Shown here: piece by piece, positions 1 through 5,965 of the stretch
How the letters are laid out: every line of letters starts with the position of its first letter
Numbering within the stretch: position 1 is the stretch's first letter
Source of the DNA: an uncultured beta proteobacterium
GTDB lineage: Bacteria > Pseudomonadota > Gammaproteobacteria > Burkholderiales > Burkholderiaceae_C
DNA: 5,965 nt
Direction of reading: 5' to 3'
Assembly (NCBI GenBank): GCA_903870955.1
Contig: CAIQEX010000773.1
Coordinates: 1-5,965 of the forward strand
Notes under the pieces: generated by a model
The model's database searches: none
What the model was told of the DNA's origin: nothing
What the model saw: the letters and a program-made list of their open reading frames with translations, nothing else
Position numbers and translations under genes: made by a program

Positions 1-315
1 CGCAAAGAGAATGGCGAAGTGGATCAGGCGATTGGCGAAGCGAGGCAAATCGGAGCGGCCACATCGCCCAAGTTGCAGGTGCGCTTTGCACCGTCCTGGT
101 TGTCGTGGTTACCCATGGTGTGGGGCAATTACTGGGTGATCGATCTGGACGAGGCCTACCAACTGGTGGCGGTGAGCGAGCCCACGCGGGAATACCTGTG
201 GGTGCTATCGCGCACCCCGGAGGTCAACGCGGCAGCTTACGACGCACTGTTGAGTCGTCTGCAGCGCCAAGGATTCGCGCTGGAGCGGCTGGAGCGGACC
301 AAACAAACACCCTAG
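1..315 (+). CDS. blc: Blc-like outer-membrane lipocalin, 3' part only
   Basis: This is the C-terminal 104 residues of a lipocalin; the reading frame is open to the window edge, so the start, any lipoprotein signal and the N-terminal GxW region are missing. Seen in the sequence: a strand with the pattern 'NYWVIDLDE', then 'AVSEPTREYLWVLSRTP', then a C-terminal helix ending in 'GFALERLERT'. This order is characteristic of bacterial Blc/apolipoprotein-D-type lipocalins, in which beta strands are followed by the conserved 'YLWxLSRTP' motif. Known for the family: a lipoprotein usually anchored in the outer membrane, binding lysophospholipids or fatty acids and linked to envelope stress or membrane maintenance. 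A GTG at position 19 could pass as a start, but the family match continues upstream of it, so the gene is truncated by the window and does not start there. Family assignment is confident; the ligand is not known. Confidence 0.88.
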   Translation, partial: RKENGEVDQAIGEARQIGAATSPKLQVRFAPSWLSWLPMVWGNYWVIDLDEAYQLVAVSEPTREYLWVLSRTPEVNAAAYDALLSRLQRQGFALERLERTKQTP

Positions 316-325
316 CGCTTCTGGC

Positions 326-357
326 TGGCGCAGTTGCGCAGTTGCGCAGTTGCGCCA
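326..357 (+). repeat. 8-bp tandem repeat folding into a strong hairpin
   Basis: Three exact tandem copies of CAGTTGCG occupy 331-354, flanked by partial copies. Because the unit contains the palindrome TGCGCA, the block is also an inverted repeat: 326-339 can pair with 344-357. The outer arms TGGCGCA/TGCGCCA pair perfectly, two G-U wobbles follow, and the rest pairs by Watson-Crick, giving about 14 pairs closed by a 4-nt AGTT loop. It begins 10 bases after the lipocalin stop codon. No T-run follows, so it is not a textbook intrinsic terminator. It may act as a transcript 3'-end stabiliser or a Rho-dependent end (inference). Confidence 0.7.
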
Positions 358-380
358 AGCAGCTGACGTTGTGGCTTATT

Positions 381-406
381 CATTGGAATGAAATTAAAAA
401 CCAATG
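381..406. promoter_or_regulatory. Operator-like inverted repeat upstream of iolG
   Basis: CATTGG (381-386) is repeated in inverted orientation as CCAATG (401-406) with an AT-rich 14-base spacer. The 26-bp element lies in the AT-rich spacer before the inositol dehydrogenase, just upstream of the candidate -35. The layout resembles a dimeric regulator site, but six-base arms can arise by chance and no regulator gene is in the window. The regulator identity is unknown. Confidence 0.3.
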
Positions 407-414
407 TAAGTTTT

Positions 415-424
415 AGAAATTTCT
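415..424. promoter_or_regulatory. Perfect 10-bp palindrome AGAAATTTCT at the iolG promoter
   Basis: AGAAATTTCT is an exact palindrome whose last base is the first base of the candidate -35 hexamer (424-429). A repressor bound here would hinder RNA polymerase. Short AT-rich palindromes are common by chance, so the operator role is only inferred from position. Confidence 0.3.
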
Positions 425-452
425 TTTCAAAATATCGCATTGCCTTTATAGT
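424..452 (+). promoter_or_regulatory. Candidate sigma70-type promoter for iolG
   Basis: TTTTCA at 424-429 matches four of six bases of TTGACA, and TATAGT at 447-452 matches five of six bases of TATAAT, with the optimal 17-base spacer. Transcription would start near 458-460, giving a leader of about 50 nt before the ATG at 510. A short GC-rich hairpin, CGCC-ACAA-GGCG (464-475), would sit in that leader. It is the best promoter-like pair I found in the 316-509 spacer. Confidence 0.45.
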
Positions 453-509
453 CGCGGGGTCGCCGCCACAAGGCGCGCAATTTCAAATTCAAGATTCGAG
501 GTACTCCCC

Positions 510-1505
510 ATGAAAAATGTTGCAGTTTTTGGCGCTGGCCGCATTGGTCGCATTCACGCATCCAACCTGGCCGCCTTGAGCGGCGTCCAGCTCAAGTACG
601 TGTTTGATCCCGTGCCCGCTGCGGCCGCTGACCTGGCGCAGAAACATGGCGCCCAAGTTGCAACGATTGAAGCTGTGCTGGCCGACAAGAGTGTGGATGC
701 CGTAGCCATCTGCTCGTCCACCGACACCCACAGCGACCTGATCACCCGTTCTGCCGCTGCCGGCAAGCACATCTTTTGTGAAAAGCCGGTGGACCTGTCG
801 GTGCCGCGTGCGGTGGCCTGTGGCGAAGCCGTCAAGGCTGCAGGCGTGTCCTGCATGATTGGTTTTCAGCGCCGGTTCGATCCCACCTTCAACGACGCCA
901 GCCGCCGCCTGTTGGCCGGTGAAATTGGCACGCCTGAAATGCTGGTCATCACCAGCCGCGATCCCGGCGCACCGCCGGTGGAATACCTCAAGGCTTCGGG
1001 CGGCATCTTCCGCGACATGCTGATCCACGACTTCGACGTGTTCCGCTGGATCCTGTGTGCCGACGGCGACGAGCCGGCCTGGCTCAGCGCCACCGCCTCC
1101 GTGTTGACCGACCCGGCCATCAAGGACGCCGGTGATTTCGACAGCACGGCTGTCACCATCCGCACGCAAAAGGGCCGTCTGTGCCAGATCAACACCACAC
1201 GCCGCGCGGCCTACGGTTACGACCAGCGCTTTGAAGTGCTGGGCTCGGCCGGCCTGCTGCAATGTGGCAACCACACACCCACCGAAGTGGTGCAGTGGAA
1301 CGCTGCCGGCATTCACGCCGACAAGCCCGAAGCCTTCTTCCTGCAGCGCTACGCTGCCGCATACCGCCTGGAAATCGAGCACTTCTTTGAGTGCCTGCAA
1401 AGCGGTGCACCCTTCCGCACCACGGTGGCTGACGGTGTGGCCGCGCAAAAGCTGGCCGATGCCGCCACGCAAAGCGCCAACAGCGGCCAACCCGTGGCGT
1501 TGTGA
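510..1505 (+). CDS. iolG: Inositol 2-dehydrogenase (Gfo/Idh/MocA family)
   Basis: A 331-residue cytosolic NAD-dependent dehydrogenase, predicted to oxidise myo-inositol to 2-keto-myo-inositol (scyllo-inosose), the first step of inositol catabolism. Residues 1-120 form the Rossmann domain with the nucleotide-binding loop GAGRIG (8-13). The family's 'EKP' motif is at 91-93, with K92 the expected catalytic lysine. The alpha/beta substrate domain follows, and 'RDMLIHDFD' (168-176) supplies D169 and H173, at spacing that fits the IolG catalytic triad. Length is normal for IolG. The ATG at 510 is preceded by GAGGT (498-502) at a 7-base spacing, which supports this start. No other iol genes are visible, so the gene is either solitary or at the edge of a cluster. 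The family is certain. The exact substrate is less so, because relatives use scyllo-inositol, chiro-inositol or other sugars. Confidence 0.87.
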   Translation: MKNVAVFGAGRIGRIHASNLAALSGVQLKYVFDPVPAAAADLAQKHGAQVATIEAVLADKSVDAVAICSSTDTHSDLITRSAAAGKHIFCEKPVDLSVPRAVACGEAVKAAGVSCMIGFQRRFDPTFNDASRRLLAGEIGTPEMLVITSRDPGAPPVEYLKASGGIFRDMLIHDFDVFRWILCADGDEPAWLSATASVLTDPAIKDAGDFDSTAVTIRTQKGRLCQINTTRRAAYGYDQRFEVLGSAGLLQCGNHTPTEVVQWNAAGIHADKPEAFFLQRYAAAYRLEIEHFFECLQSGAPFRTTVADGVAAQKLADAATQSANSGQPVAL

Positions 1506-1522
1506 CACCTTAAACGGGACTC

Positions 1523-1599
1523 GCCCTCACCTGGAGGGCAACTGAATAATTGCCTGGGCCGTTGACCCAGTCGAGACACTGAGGCCGAGAGAACTCTCT
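1523..1599 (+). repeat. Run of small, partly exclusive hairpins after iolG
   Basis: Several inverted repeats lie in the 230-bp spacer between iolG and the kinase gene. GCCCTC/GAGGGC (1523-1528 with 1534-1539) has a 5-base loop. GGCAA/TTGCC (1537-1541 with 1550-1554) shares bases with the first, so the two cannot form together. CTGGG/CCCAG (1554-1558 with 1566-1570) has a 7-base loop and touches the second. A weaker AGAGA/TCTCT pair is at 1588-1599. None is followed by a T-run. The first may mark the iolG transcript end, or the set may belong to the kinase leader. The rest of the spacer to 1735 shows no convincing promoter hexamers. Confidence 0.4.
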
Positions 1600-1735
1600 G
1601 GGCGCTAAAGTGCGCGATAAATAGTTGTATGCTGTCAAAGCCGCACGTTGAAGCATTCTCTGTTCGCATGCCGGCCAAGAGAAAGGTGAGCAATTGGGTG
1701 GAGACACGACCGGTTTGCCTTGAAGGGCTCTATTT

Positions 1736-4183
1736 GTGATGGTCGCGATGGATACAACTCAACTTTCTTCGATGTTCGCCCTACTCCCGATTGGCTGTTA
1801 CAGGTCAAGCCTGGAGGGCCGGATGATCAACGCCAATCCCGCCCTCGTGCGACTTAACGGATACGCCTCCGAAGCAGAACTCACGGCCAACTTCGACGAC
1901 ATAGGCCGCCAATGGTATGTCGACCCGACTCGCCGCGATGAATTCAAGCGGCTCATTGACCGCGATGGGCATGTGCTGGATTTTGTTTCAGAGATTTACC
2001 GGCACAAGACGCGTGAACGGCTCTGGATCAATGAATGCGCCCACGCGGTGCGTGACGCTGAGGGTGCCATTCTGTTTTATGAAGGCACCGTAGAGGACAT
2101 CACCGAAAGCCGGGCCAACCGGCTGGCGTTGCTGGAGTCAGAGGACCGGATGCGCCATGTGACGAGCCATGTCCCTGGCATGGTTTACCGTATGTTTTTC
2201 GCGCCGGGTGTACCGGGCAGGTACACCTTCGTCAGCGATGGAATACGCCAACTCATGGACCTCTCGCCCGAAGCGGCATTGCACGACTCCAATGCCGTGC
2301 GCCGGCTCAGGCATCCAGAGGACAAGGCGCGCGTCGAACATGCGATTGCACAGGCGATTCGGAACCGCGAGCGCCTGGAAATTGAGTTTCGACTGCTGCT
2401 GCCCGACGGGCAGATCAAATGGGTGGAGATGACCTCTTCGGCGGAGCAGGACGTGGACGATGCGTCGATTCGCACCGGCATTGTCATCGACATCAGCAAC
2501 CGCAAACGTGCAACCCGTGCGCTGCGTTTGCTGACTGACACCAACATCACCTTGGCCAGAGCGGAACACAAAGTGCAGGTGCCCCAGGACATATGCAACA
2601 TCATTTGCCAAAACGGTGGCTACCTGATGGCCTGGGTCGGTATTGCACAGAATGATGCAGAACAGTCTGTGCGCCCCGTGGCATTTGCCGGTATGGACGC
2701 CGGTTACCTGGATGGCATACAGATTTCCTGGAGCGCGGCGTCGCCGTTCGGCATGGGCCCCGTAGGCGTTGCCCTGCGCGGTGGGCTGACGCAGGTCAAC
2801 CGGGACTATGACAACAACCCGGCCATGCAACCCTGGCGCAAGGCGGCCACGGCGCGGGGCTACAAATCCAGCATCGCAATACCGTATTTTCTGAAATCTG
2901 GCGAAAAAGGCGCGCTTCTGATTTACTCCGCGCTCGTCGATGCGTTCAATGCCGAAGAGGTGAACCTGTTGGAAGAGCTGACCGGCAATTTCGCGCATGA
3001 ACTCGAACGCCTGGACGACCGACAGATGCGCCTGGAAGCCGAATCAGCAGCCCGGGCCAAGGCCAACTTCCTGGCCAACATGAGCCATGAAATCCGCACG
3101 CCGTTGAACGCCATTACAGGCATGGCCTACCTGATACGCAGGGAAGGCGTGACGCACAGGCAGGCTGACAATCTGGACAAACTGGAGGCCGCAAGCAACC
3201 ACCTGCAGAAAATCATTGATGACATTCTGGATCTGTCAAAGATCGACGCCGACAAGTTGACACTGGAGCAAGCTCCCTTGCAAGTGGAGAAATTGCTGGC
3301 AAGTGTGGTTTCCATGGCGCACGAACGTGCGCAAAACAAGAACCTCGAATTGGTCAGCGAAATGCATGGCATACCGGCCAATCTGGAAGGTGACTTCACC
3401 CGCTTGCAGCAGGCCTTGCTGAACTACCTGACCAACGCCATCAAGTTCACTGAAACCGGACGGGTGACGGTGCTTGCGCGGCTTGTGGAGACCAGCGCAG
3501 AGGCGGCCTTGCTGCGCTTTGAAGTGGCGGACACCGGTGTGGGCATAGAGCCGCAGATCCTGCAGCGGCTATTTTCCGATTTCGAGCAAGCCGACAACTC
3601 CACCACGCGCAGGTACGGAGGCACCGGGCTGGGCCTGTCCATCACACGCAAGTTGGCGCGCCTGATGGGTGGCGACGCAGGCGCAGAAAGTACGCCGGGC
3701 GTAGGCAGCAGGTTCTGGTTTACTGCCCGCCTGAAGCTCGGAGACGTGCAACAGGCGACGCAGGCGTTGAATCCGGAGGCTGATGCGTTGACGCTTCTGC
3801 GGGCAGAACATCGCGGTCTGCGCGCACTGGTGGCGGAGGACGAACCCGTCAACAGCGAGATCATTTGCATCCTGCTGGAAGACGCCGGATTGGTAGTGGA
3901 TGTCGCAGAAGACGGCATCCAGGCGCTGGAAAAAGCCAGCCAGGCAAGCTATGACCTGATCCTGATGGACATGCAGATGCCACGTATGGACGGGCTGGAG
4001 GCCACCCTGCGAATCCGACTACTGCCGGGCTATGCCGCGACCCCGATACTGGCCACAACGGCCAATGCTTTTGCCGAAGACCGGGCGCGCTGCCTGGAGG
4101 TTGGCATGAACGGTTTTGTAAGCAAGCCGATGGCGCCGGATGCGTTGTATCGCGCACTGCTGATGGCGCTGCGCAACGCATAA
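1736..4183 (+). CDS. Soluble hybrid sensor histidine kinase (PAS-PAS-GAF-HisKA-HATPase-REC)
   Basis: An 815-residue multidomain kinase with no evident membrane segment, so it should sense cytosolic signals. Domains: PAS about 10-125, ending in 'GTVEDITE'; PAS about 135-255, ending in '[12 protein letters not shown]'; a GAF of the 'AWVG' type about 275-425; a short helical linker; HisKA with H-box '[11 protein letters not shown]' and phospho-accepting H451; HATPase with N-box N567, G1 'DTGVGI' (599-604) and G2 'GGTGLGL' (628-634); and a C-terminal receiver about 695-815 with acidic pocket E701/D702, phosphoacceptor D745 in 'LMDMQMP', T774/T775 and K797. All catalytic motifs are intact, so phosphorelay from H451 to D745 is expected. 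There is no HPt domain and no partner gene in view. The start could be GTG 1736, ATG 1739 or ATG 1748. AAGGG at 1723-1727 sits 8 bases before 1736 and 20 before 1748, favouring one of the first two. The ligand and output are unknown. Confidence 0.9.
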   Translation: MMVAMDTTQLSSMFALLPIGCYRSSLEGRMINANPALVRLNGYASEAELTANFDDIGRQWYVDPTRRDEFKRLIDRDGHVLDFVSEIYRHKTRERLWINECAHAVRDAEGAILFYEGTVEDITESRANRLALLESEDRMRHVTSHVPGMVYRMFFAPGVPGRYTFVSDGIRQLMDLSPEAALHDSNAVRRLRHPEDKARVEHAIAQAIRNRERLEIEFRLLLPDGQIKWVEMTSSAEQDVDDASIRTGIVIDISNRKRATRALRLLTDTNITLARAEHKVQVPQDICNIICQNGGYLMAWVGIAQNDAEQSVRPVAFAGMDAGYLDGIQISWSAASPFGMGPVGVALRGGLTQVNRDYDNNPAMQPWRKAATARGYKSSIAIPYFLKSGEKGALLIYSALVDAFNAEEVNLLEELTGNFAHELERLDDRQMRLEAESAARAKANFLANMSHEIRTPLNAITGMAYLIRREGVTHRQADNLDKLEAASNHLQKIIDDILDLSKIDADKLTLEQAPLQVEKLLASVVSMAHERAQNKNLELVSEMHGIPANLEGDFTRLQQALLNYLTNAIKFTETGRVTVLARLVETSAEAALLRFEVADTGVGIEPQILQRLFSDFEQADNSTTRRYGGTGLGLSITRKLARLMGGDAGAESTPGVGSRFWFTARLKLGDVQQATQALNPEADALTLLRAEHRGLRALVAEDEPVNSEIICILLEDAGLVVDVAEDGIQALEKASQASYDLILMDMQMPRMDGLEATLRIRLLPGYAATPILATTANAFAEDRARCLEVGMNGFVSKPMAPDALYRALLMALRNA

Positions 4184-4232
4184 GACTTGCGCTCACCGCG
4201 ACGGCTGCGGGCTATGCCAGCGCGCAGAACCT

Positions 4233-4258
4233 ACTGCAAACAGGGTAAGCAGTTTTTT
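4233..4258 (+). terminator. Weak intrinsic terminator candidate after the hybrid kinase
   Basis: ACTGC (4233-4237) pairs with GCAGT (4249-4253), and the T-run covers 4253-4258. It lies 50 bases after the kinase stop codon, on the correct strand. The stem is only five pairs with an 11-base loop, so termination would be inefficient at best. Confidence 0.35.
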
Positions 4259-4289
4259 ATTAAGGGCATTGATAAAGCGTTGTTTAAAT

Positions 4290-4335
4290 ATCAATGCATA
4301 AATAGCTATTCATGGAGCTTTTCATTTGCATTGAT
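4290..4335. repeat. Imperfect 46-bp inverted repeat in AT-rich gap
   Basis: ATCAATGCA (4290-4298) is an exact inverted match of TGCATTGAT (4327-4335). Inside these 9-bp arms, AGCT at 4304-4307 can pair with AGCT at 4316-4319 around an 8-base loop, separated from the outer arms by unequal bulges. The left half also contains the perfect palindrome AATAGCTATT (4301-4310). It could be a regulator site or a degenerate dispersed intergenic repeat; no second copy is in this window. Confidence 0.45.
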
Positions 4336-4383
4336 CGCATAAAAATAATTGTCTTGTAGCAATTTATGCGCTCGGCTTGGTGC

Positions 4384-4525
4384 TTGCGTACCCTGGTGTG
4401 CAGCCGCAAAGATCCCTGCGAATCGCAAAAAAATGAAACCCAGCTTGTATTTTTCCAATCAATTTGACAGACCATGGCGCCCTGCGACAAGCTGTTCGGG
4501 TTGCGGGTTTCCTGAAGGAAACGCA
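4384..4525 (+). promoter_or_regulatory. Hairpin-rich putative leader upstream of the phytochrome
   Basis: Four inverted repeats cluster here. TTGCG/CGCAA pairs 4384-4388 with 4405-4409, with an inner CTG/CAG. TGCGA-A-TCGCA is a near-perfect palindrome at 4417-4427. CAGCTTGT (4441-4448) pairs exactly with ACAAGCTG (4487-4494). A compact stem-loop has TGCG (4502-4505) and TTTCC (4508-4512) pairing with GGAAA (4517-4521) and CGCA (4522-4525), around a TGAA loop with a two-base bulge. GAAACCC (4435-4441) can alternatively pair with GGGTTTC (4505-4511), which would compete with that last stem. I recognise no known riboswitch. A regulatory leader is possible, but the transcription start is unknown. 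Confidence 0.3.
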
Positions 4526-4608
4526 GGCACTCTTTGGGACGCTTGGATCGGCGTTTATCCAAATCAAAATTTTGTTTGAATCCGCTATTTTTAGAAGACC
4601 GTTGGTGC

Positions 4609-5965
4609 ATGGACTCCTTACACTTTGACCCCCTGGATACCCGAATGTGCGAAGAAGAGCCCATTCGCTACCCTGGTGCAGTGCAACCCCATGGCGCGCT
4701 GCTGGTGGTTGACCCGTTCAGTTCCACCATCCTGGCGGCCAGCGAATCCTGCGGCGCGCTGATCGGTTGGCAAGCGGAGCAACTGCTGGGCAAACCCTTG
4801 GCCTCGGTCCTGGGAGCAGAAGCCAAACTTGCGTTGCTGGCAGGTCAGGTCAACCCCCTGCAGCCGTCGCTGGACCTGACCTTGAACGGGCAGGCGTTTT
4901 CTGCCCGCAGTCTCTGCAACGCCACGGGCCAGTACCTGGTCGACATCGAACCCTGCTTGTCTAACAAGGCAGAAACCGAGCAGACCCAGTACGCAATACG
5001 AGCGGGTCTTGAAAGCCTGCGGCGCCTGGACAGCAGCGCTGACATATGCAGTGGCACGGCCCAACTGATTGGCAAACTCACAGGGCTTGACCATGTGATG
5101 GTCTACCGCTTTGATGCGCAGTGGAACGGTGAAGTCATTGCCGAGGCGGCAGGACCGGGAATTGCGTCTTACCTGGGCCTGCGGTTCCCGGCCAGTGACA
5201 TCCCCAAGCAGGCCCGCGAGCTTTTTAAAGACTGCCAGGTGCGTCTGATTACCGATGTGCATTACCTCCCTTCTGCGCTGGTCGCACGCGGCGATGCCAA
5301 AGCTTTTGACCTGGGACTGTCGAACTTGCGCAGCGTTTCACCGCTGCATATCCAGTACCTGAAAAACATGGGGGCGCGTGCCACCCTGGTTTGCGCACTG
5401 GTGGTCAGGGGCCGGCTCTGGGGCCTGGTGTCGTGTCAGCAAAAACAGGAAACCTGGTATCGCAGCCCAGCCGAACGCCACGCGCTGGGCTGGTTGTGTC
5501 AGGACGTGTCGGCGCTGCTGGAAACCCGGTTGCAGGATGAACTCAGGCAAAGAGAGAGCCATCTTGCCGCACGCCGCCGCACGCTGATGGACGCGGTTCG
5601 TTCGCTGGAGTTCGCCAAACTCATTCGCGCGAAAGACAACGCCGACCTGCTTGAAGTGGTGGGCGCAGACGGTTTTGCGTTGCTCGCTAGCGGGTCGATT
5701 CAGACCGCCGGGATAACACCCAGCAAGGAGCGCATCCTTCAACTCAACCAAAGCCGACTCAGTCGCCACCCGGATGCAAACCCCTCTGCCAGCCCCGCAC
5801 TGTCAGATGACCTGGGGCCCGGTACAGGGGATAACGGTGTGGCGGGTGCCCTGTTTCTTACGGTGCTGCGCCAGACGGCGGTCACCATGGTCTGGTTTCG
5901 CCGCGAACGCGTCCACAAGCTGACCTGGGGCGGTGACCCGACAAAACCGCATTTGATGACTGCCA
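4609..5965 (+). CDS. bphP: Bacteriophytochrome, photosensory core, 3' end off the window
   Basis: 452 residues of a cytosolic red/far-red photoreceptor are visible, with no stop codon before the edge. The PAS domain (about 15-120) opens with C14, the usual biliverdin-attaching cysteine, followed by 'EEEPIRYPGAVQPHGALL'. The GAF domain (about 130-305) has 'MVYRFD' with Y166, the signature 'FPASDIP' with D197, R212, R241, and 'SPLHIQYL' with H247 and Y250. These align by spacing with DrBphP Y176, D207, R222, R254, H260 and Y263. A helical linker (about 300-335) leads into PHY, which is cut in its tongue just after 'TWGGDP'. Chromophore chemistry therefore looks canonical. The output module, usually a histidine kinase but sometimes GGDEF/EAL, cannot be seen. 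ATG 4609 places C14 at the normal distance; the ribosome site is a weak AGAAG at 4593-4597, 11 bases away. No heme oxygenase gene is in view. Confidence 0.92.
   Translation, partial: MDSLHFDPLDTRMCEEEPIRYPGAVQPHGALLVVDPFSSTILAASESCGALIGWQAEQLLGKPLASVLGAEAKLALLAGQVNPLQPSLDLTLNGQAFSARSLCNATGQYLVDIEPCLSNKAETEQTQYAIRAGLESLRRLDSSADICSGTAQLIGKLTGLDHVMVYRFDAQWNGEVIAEAAGPGIASYLGLRFPASDIPKQARELFKDCQVRLITDVHYLPSALVARGDAKAFDLGLSNLRSVSPLHIQYLKNMGARATLVCALVVRGRLWGLVSCQQKQETWYRSPAERHALGWLCQDVSALLETRLQDELRQRESHLAARRRTLMDAVRSLEFAKLIRAKDNADLLEVVGADGFALLASGSIQTAGITPSKERILQLNQSRLSRHPDANPSASPALSDDLGPGTGDNGVAGALFLTVLRQTAVTMVWFRRERVHKLTWGGDPTKPHLMTA

Larger units (their letters stand above)
4184..4608. other. 425-bp non-coding gap between kinase and phytochrome genes
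   Basis: No convincing gene is seen on either strand. The short open frames at 4284-4664 (minus) and 4349-4579 (plus) have no recognisable domain. The first part to about 4250 resembles the flanking GC-rich DNA, 4251-4370 is AT-rich, and the rest is mixed. It holds a weak terminator candidate (4233-4258), an imperfect inverted repeat (4290-4335) and several hairpins (4384-4525). Promoter signals for the phytochrome are poor. TTGACA at 4464-4469 is a perfect -35 hexamer but has no -10 at a suitable distance. AATAAT at 4344-4349 is a five-of-six -10, with only a poor -35 (TTCATT, 4321-4326). Confidence 0.6.

Noticed and set aside
489..1508. 339-codon open frame on the minus strand opposite iolG
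   Set aside because: It is fully antisense to a gene with clear Gfo/Idh/MocA motifs, has no recognisable domain, and is the usual by-product of GC-rich codon use.
1573..1707. Direct repeat GAGACAC at 1573-1579 and 1701-1707
   Set aside because: Seven bases repeated once over this distance is within chance expectation.
1506..1735. Possible cyclic-di-GMP or other known riboswitch before the sensor kinase
   Set aside because: The hairpins do not match the conserved core of any riboswitch class I can recognise.
2138..2998. 286-codon open frame on the minus strand opposite the hybrid kinase
   Set aside because: It is antisense to the second PAS and GAF domains of the kinase and has low-complexity composition without motifs.
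4464..4469. Perfect TTGACA hexamer before the phytochrome
   Set aside because: No TATAAT-like hexamer lies 15-19 bases downstream, so it is not called as a promoter.
4349..4579. Small plus-strand open frame (76 codons) in the gap before the phytochrome
   Set aside because: It has a non-ATG start, no ribosome site and no family resemblance, and it overlaps several inverted repeats; treated as non-coding.
4618..5262. 214-codon open frame on the minus strand opposite the phytochrome
   Set aside because: The plus strand encodes an unmistakable phytochrome PAS-GAF; the minus-strand product has no domain pattern.

Overview
The window looks like chromosomal DNA from a Gram-negative betaproteobacterium, most likely Burkholderiales and perhaps Comamonadaceae. 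This is inferred from the GC-rich coding style, a Blc-type lipocalin, an IolG-type dehydrogenase and PAS/GAF-rich soluble signalling proteins. There is no rRNA, tRNA or other taxonomic marker, so the placement is tentative. All genes read on the + strand. The long minus-strand open frames at 489-1508, 2138-2998 and 4618-5262 lie antisense to well-supported genes and are treated as shadows.

Layout. At 1-315 is the 3' end of a lipocalin gene, followed immediately by a strong hairpin built from an 8-bp tandem repeat (326-357). A 194-bp AT-rich spacer then holds two operator-like palindromes and a plausible sigma70-type promoter. Next comes a complete inositol 2-dehydrogenase gene (510-1505), followed by a 230-bp spacer with several small, partly overlapping hairpins. 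At 1736-4183 is a large soluble hybrid histidine kinase (PAS-PAS-GAF-HisKA-HATPase-REC). A 425-bp non-coding gap (4184-4608) carries a weak terminator candidate, an imperfect inverted repeat and a hairpin-rich leader. From 4609 to the window end is the N-terminal photosensory part (PAS-GAF, most of PHY) of a canonical bacteriophytochrome. Its stop codon and output domain lie outside the window.

How the genes fit together. The lipocalin and dehydrogenase look like independent housekeeping or catabolic genes; no other inositol genes are visible. The hybrid kinase and the phytochrome are both cytosolic sensory proteins on the same strand, so they may form a light- or redox-responsive signalling neighbourhood. 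The 425-bp gap means they are probably transcribed separately, and a functional link is only inferred.

I found no mobile element, CRISPR array, RNA gene or clearly new system. The most useful leads are the structured leader before the phytochrome, the repeat-derived hairpin behind the lipocalin, the palindromes at the dehydrogenase promoter, and the unknown output of the phytochrome.
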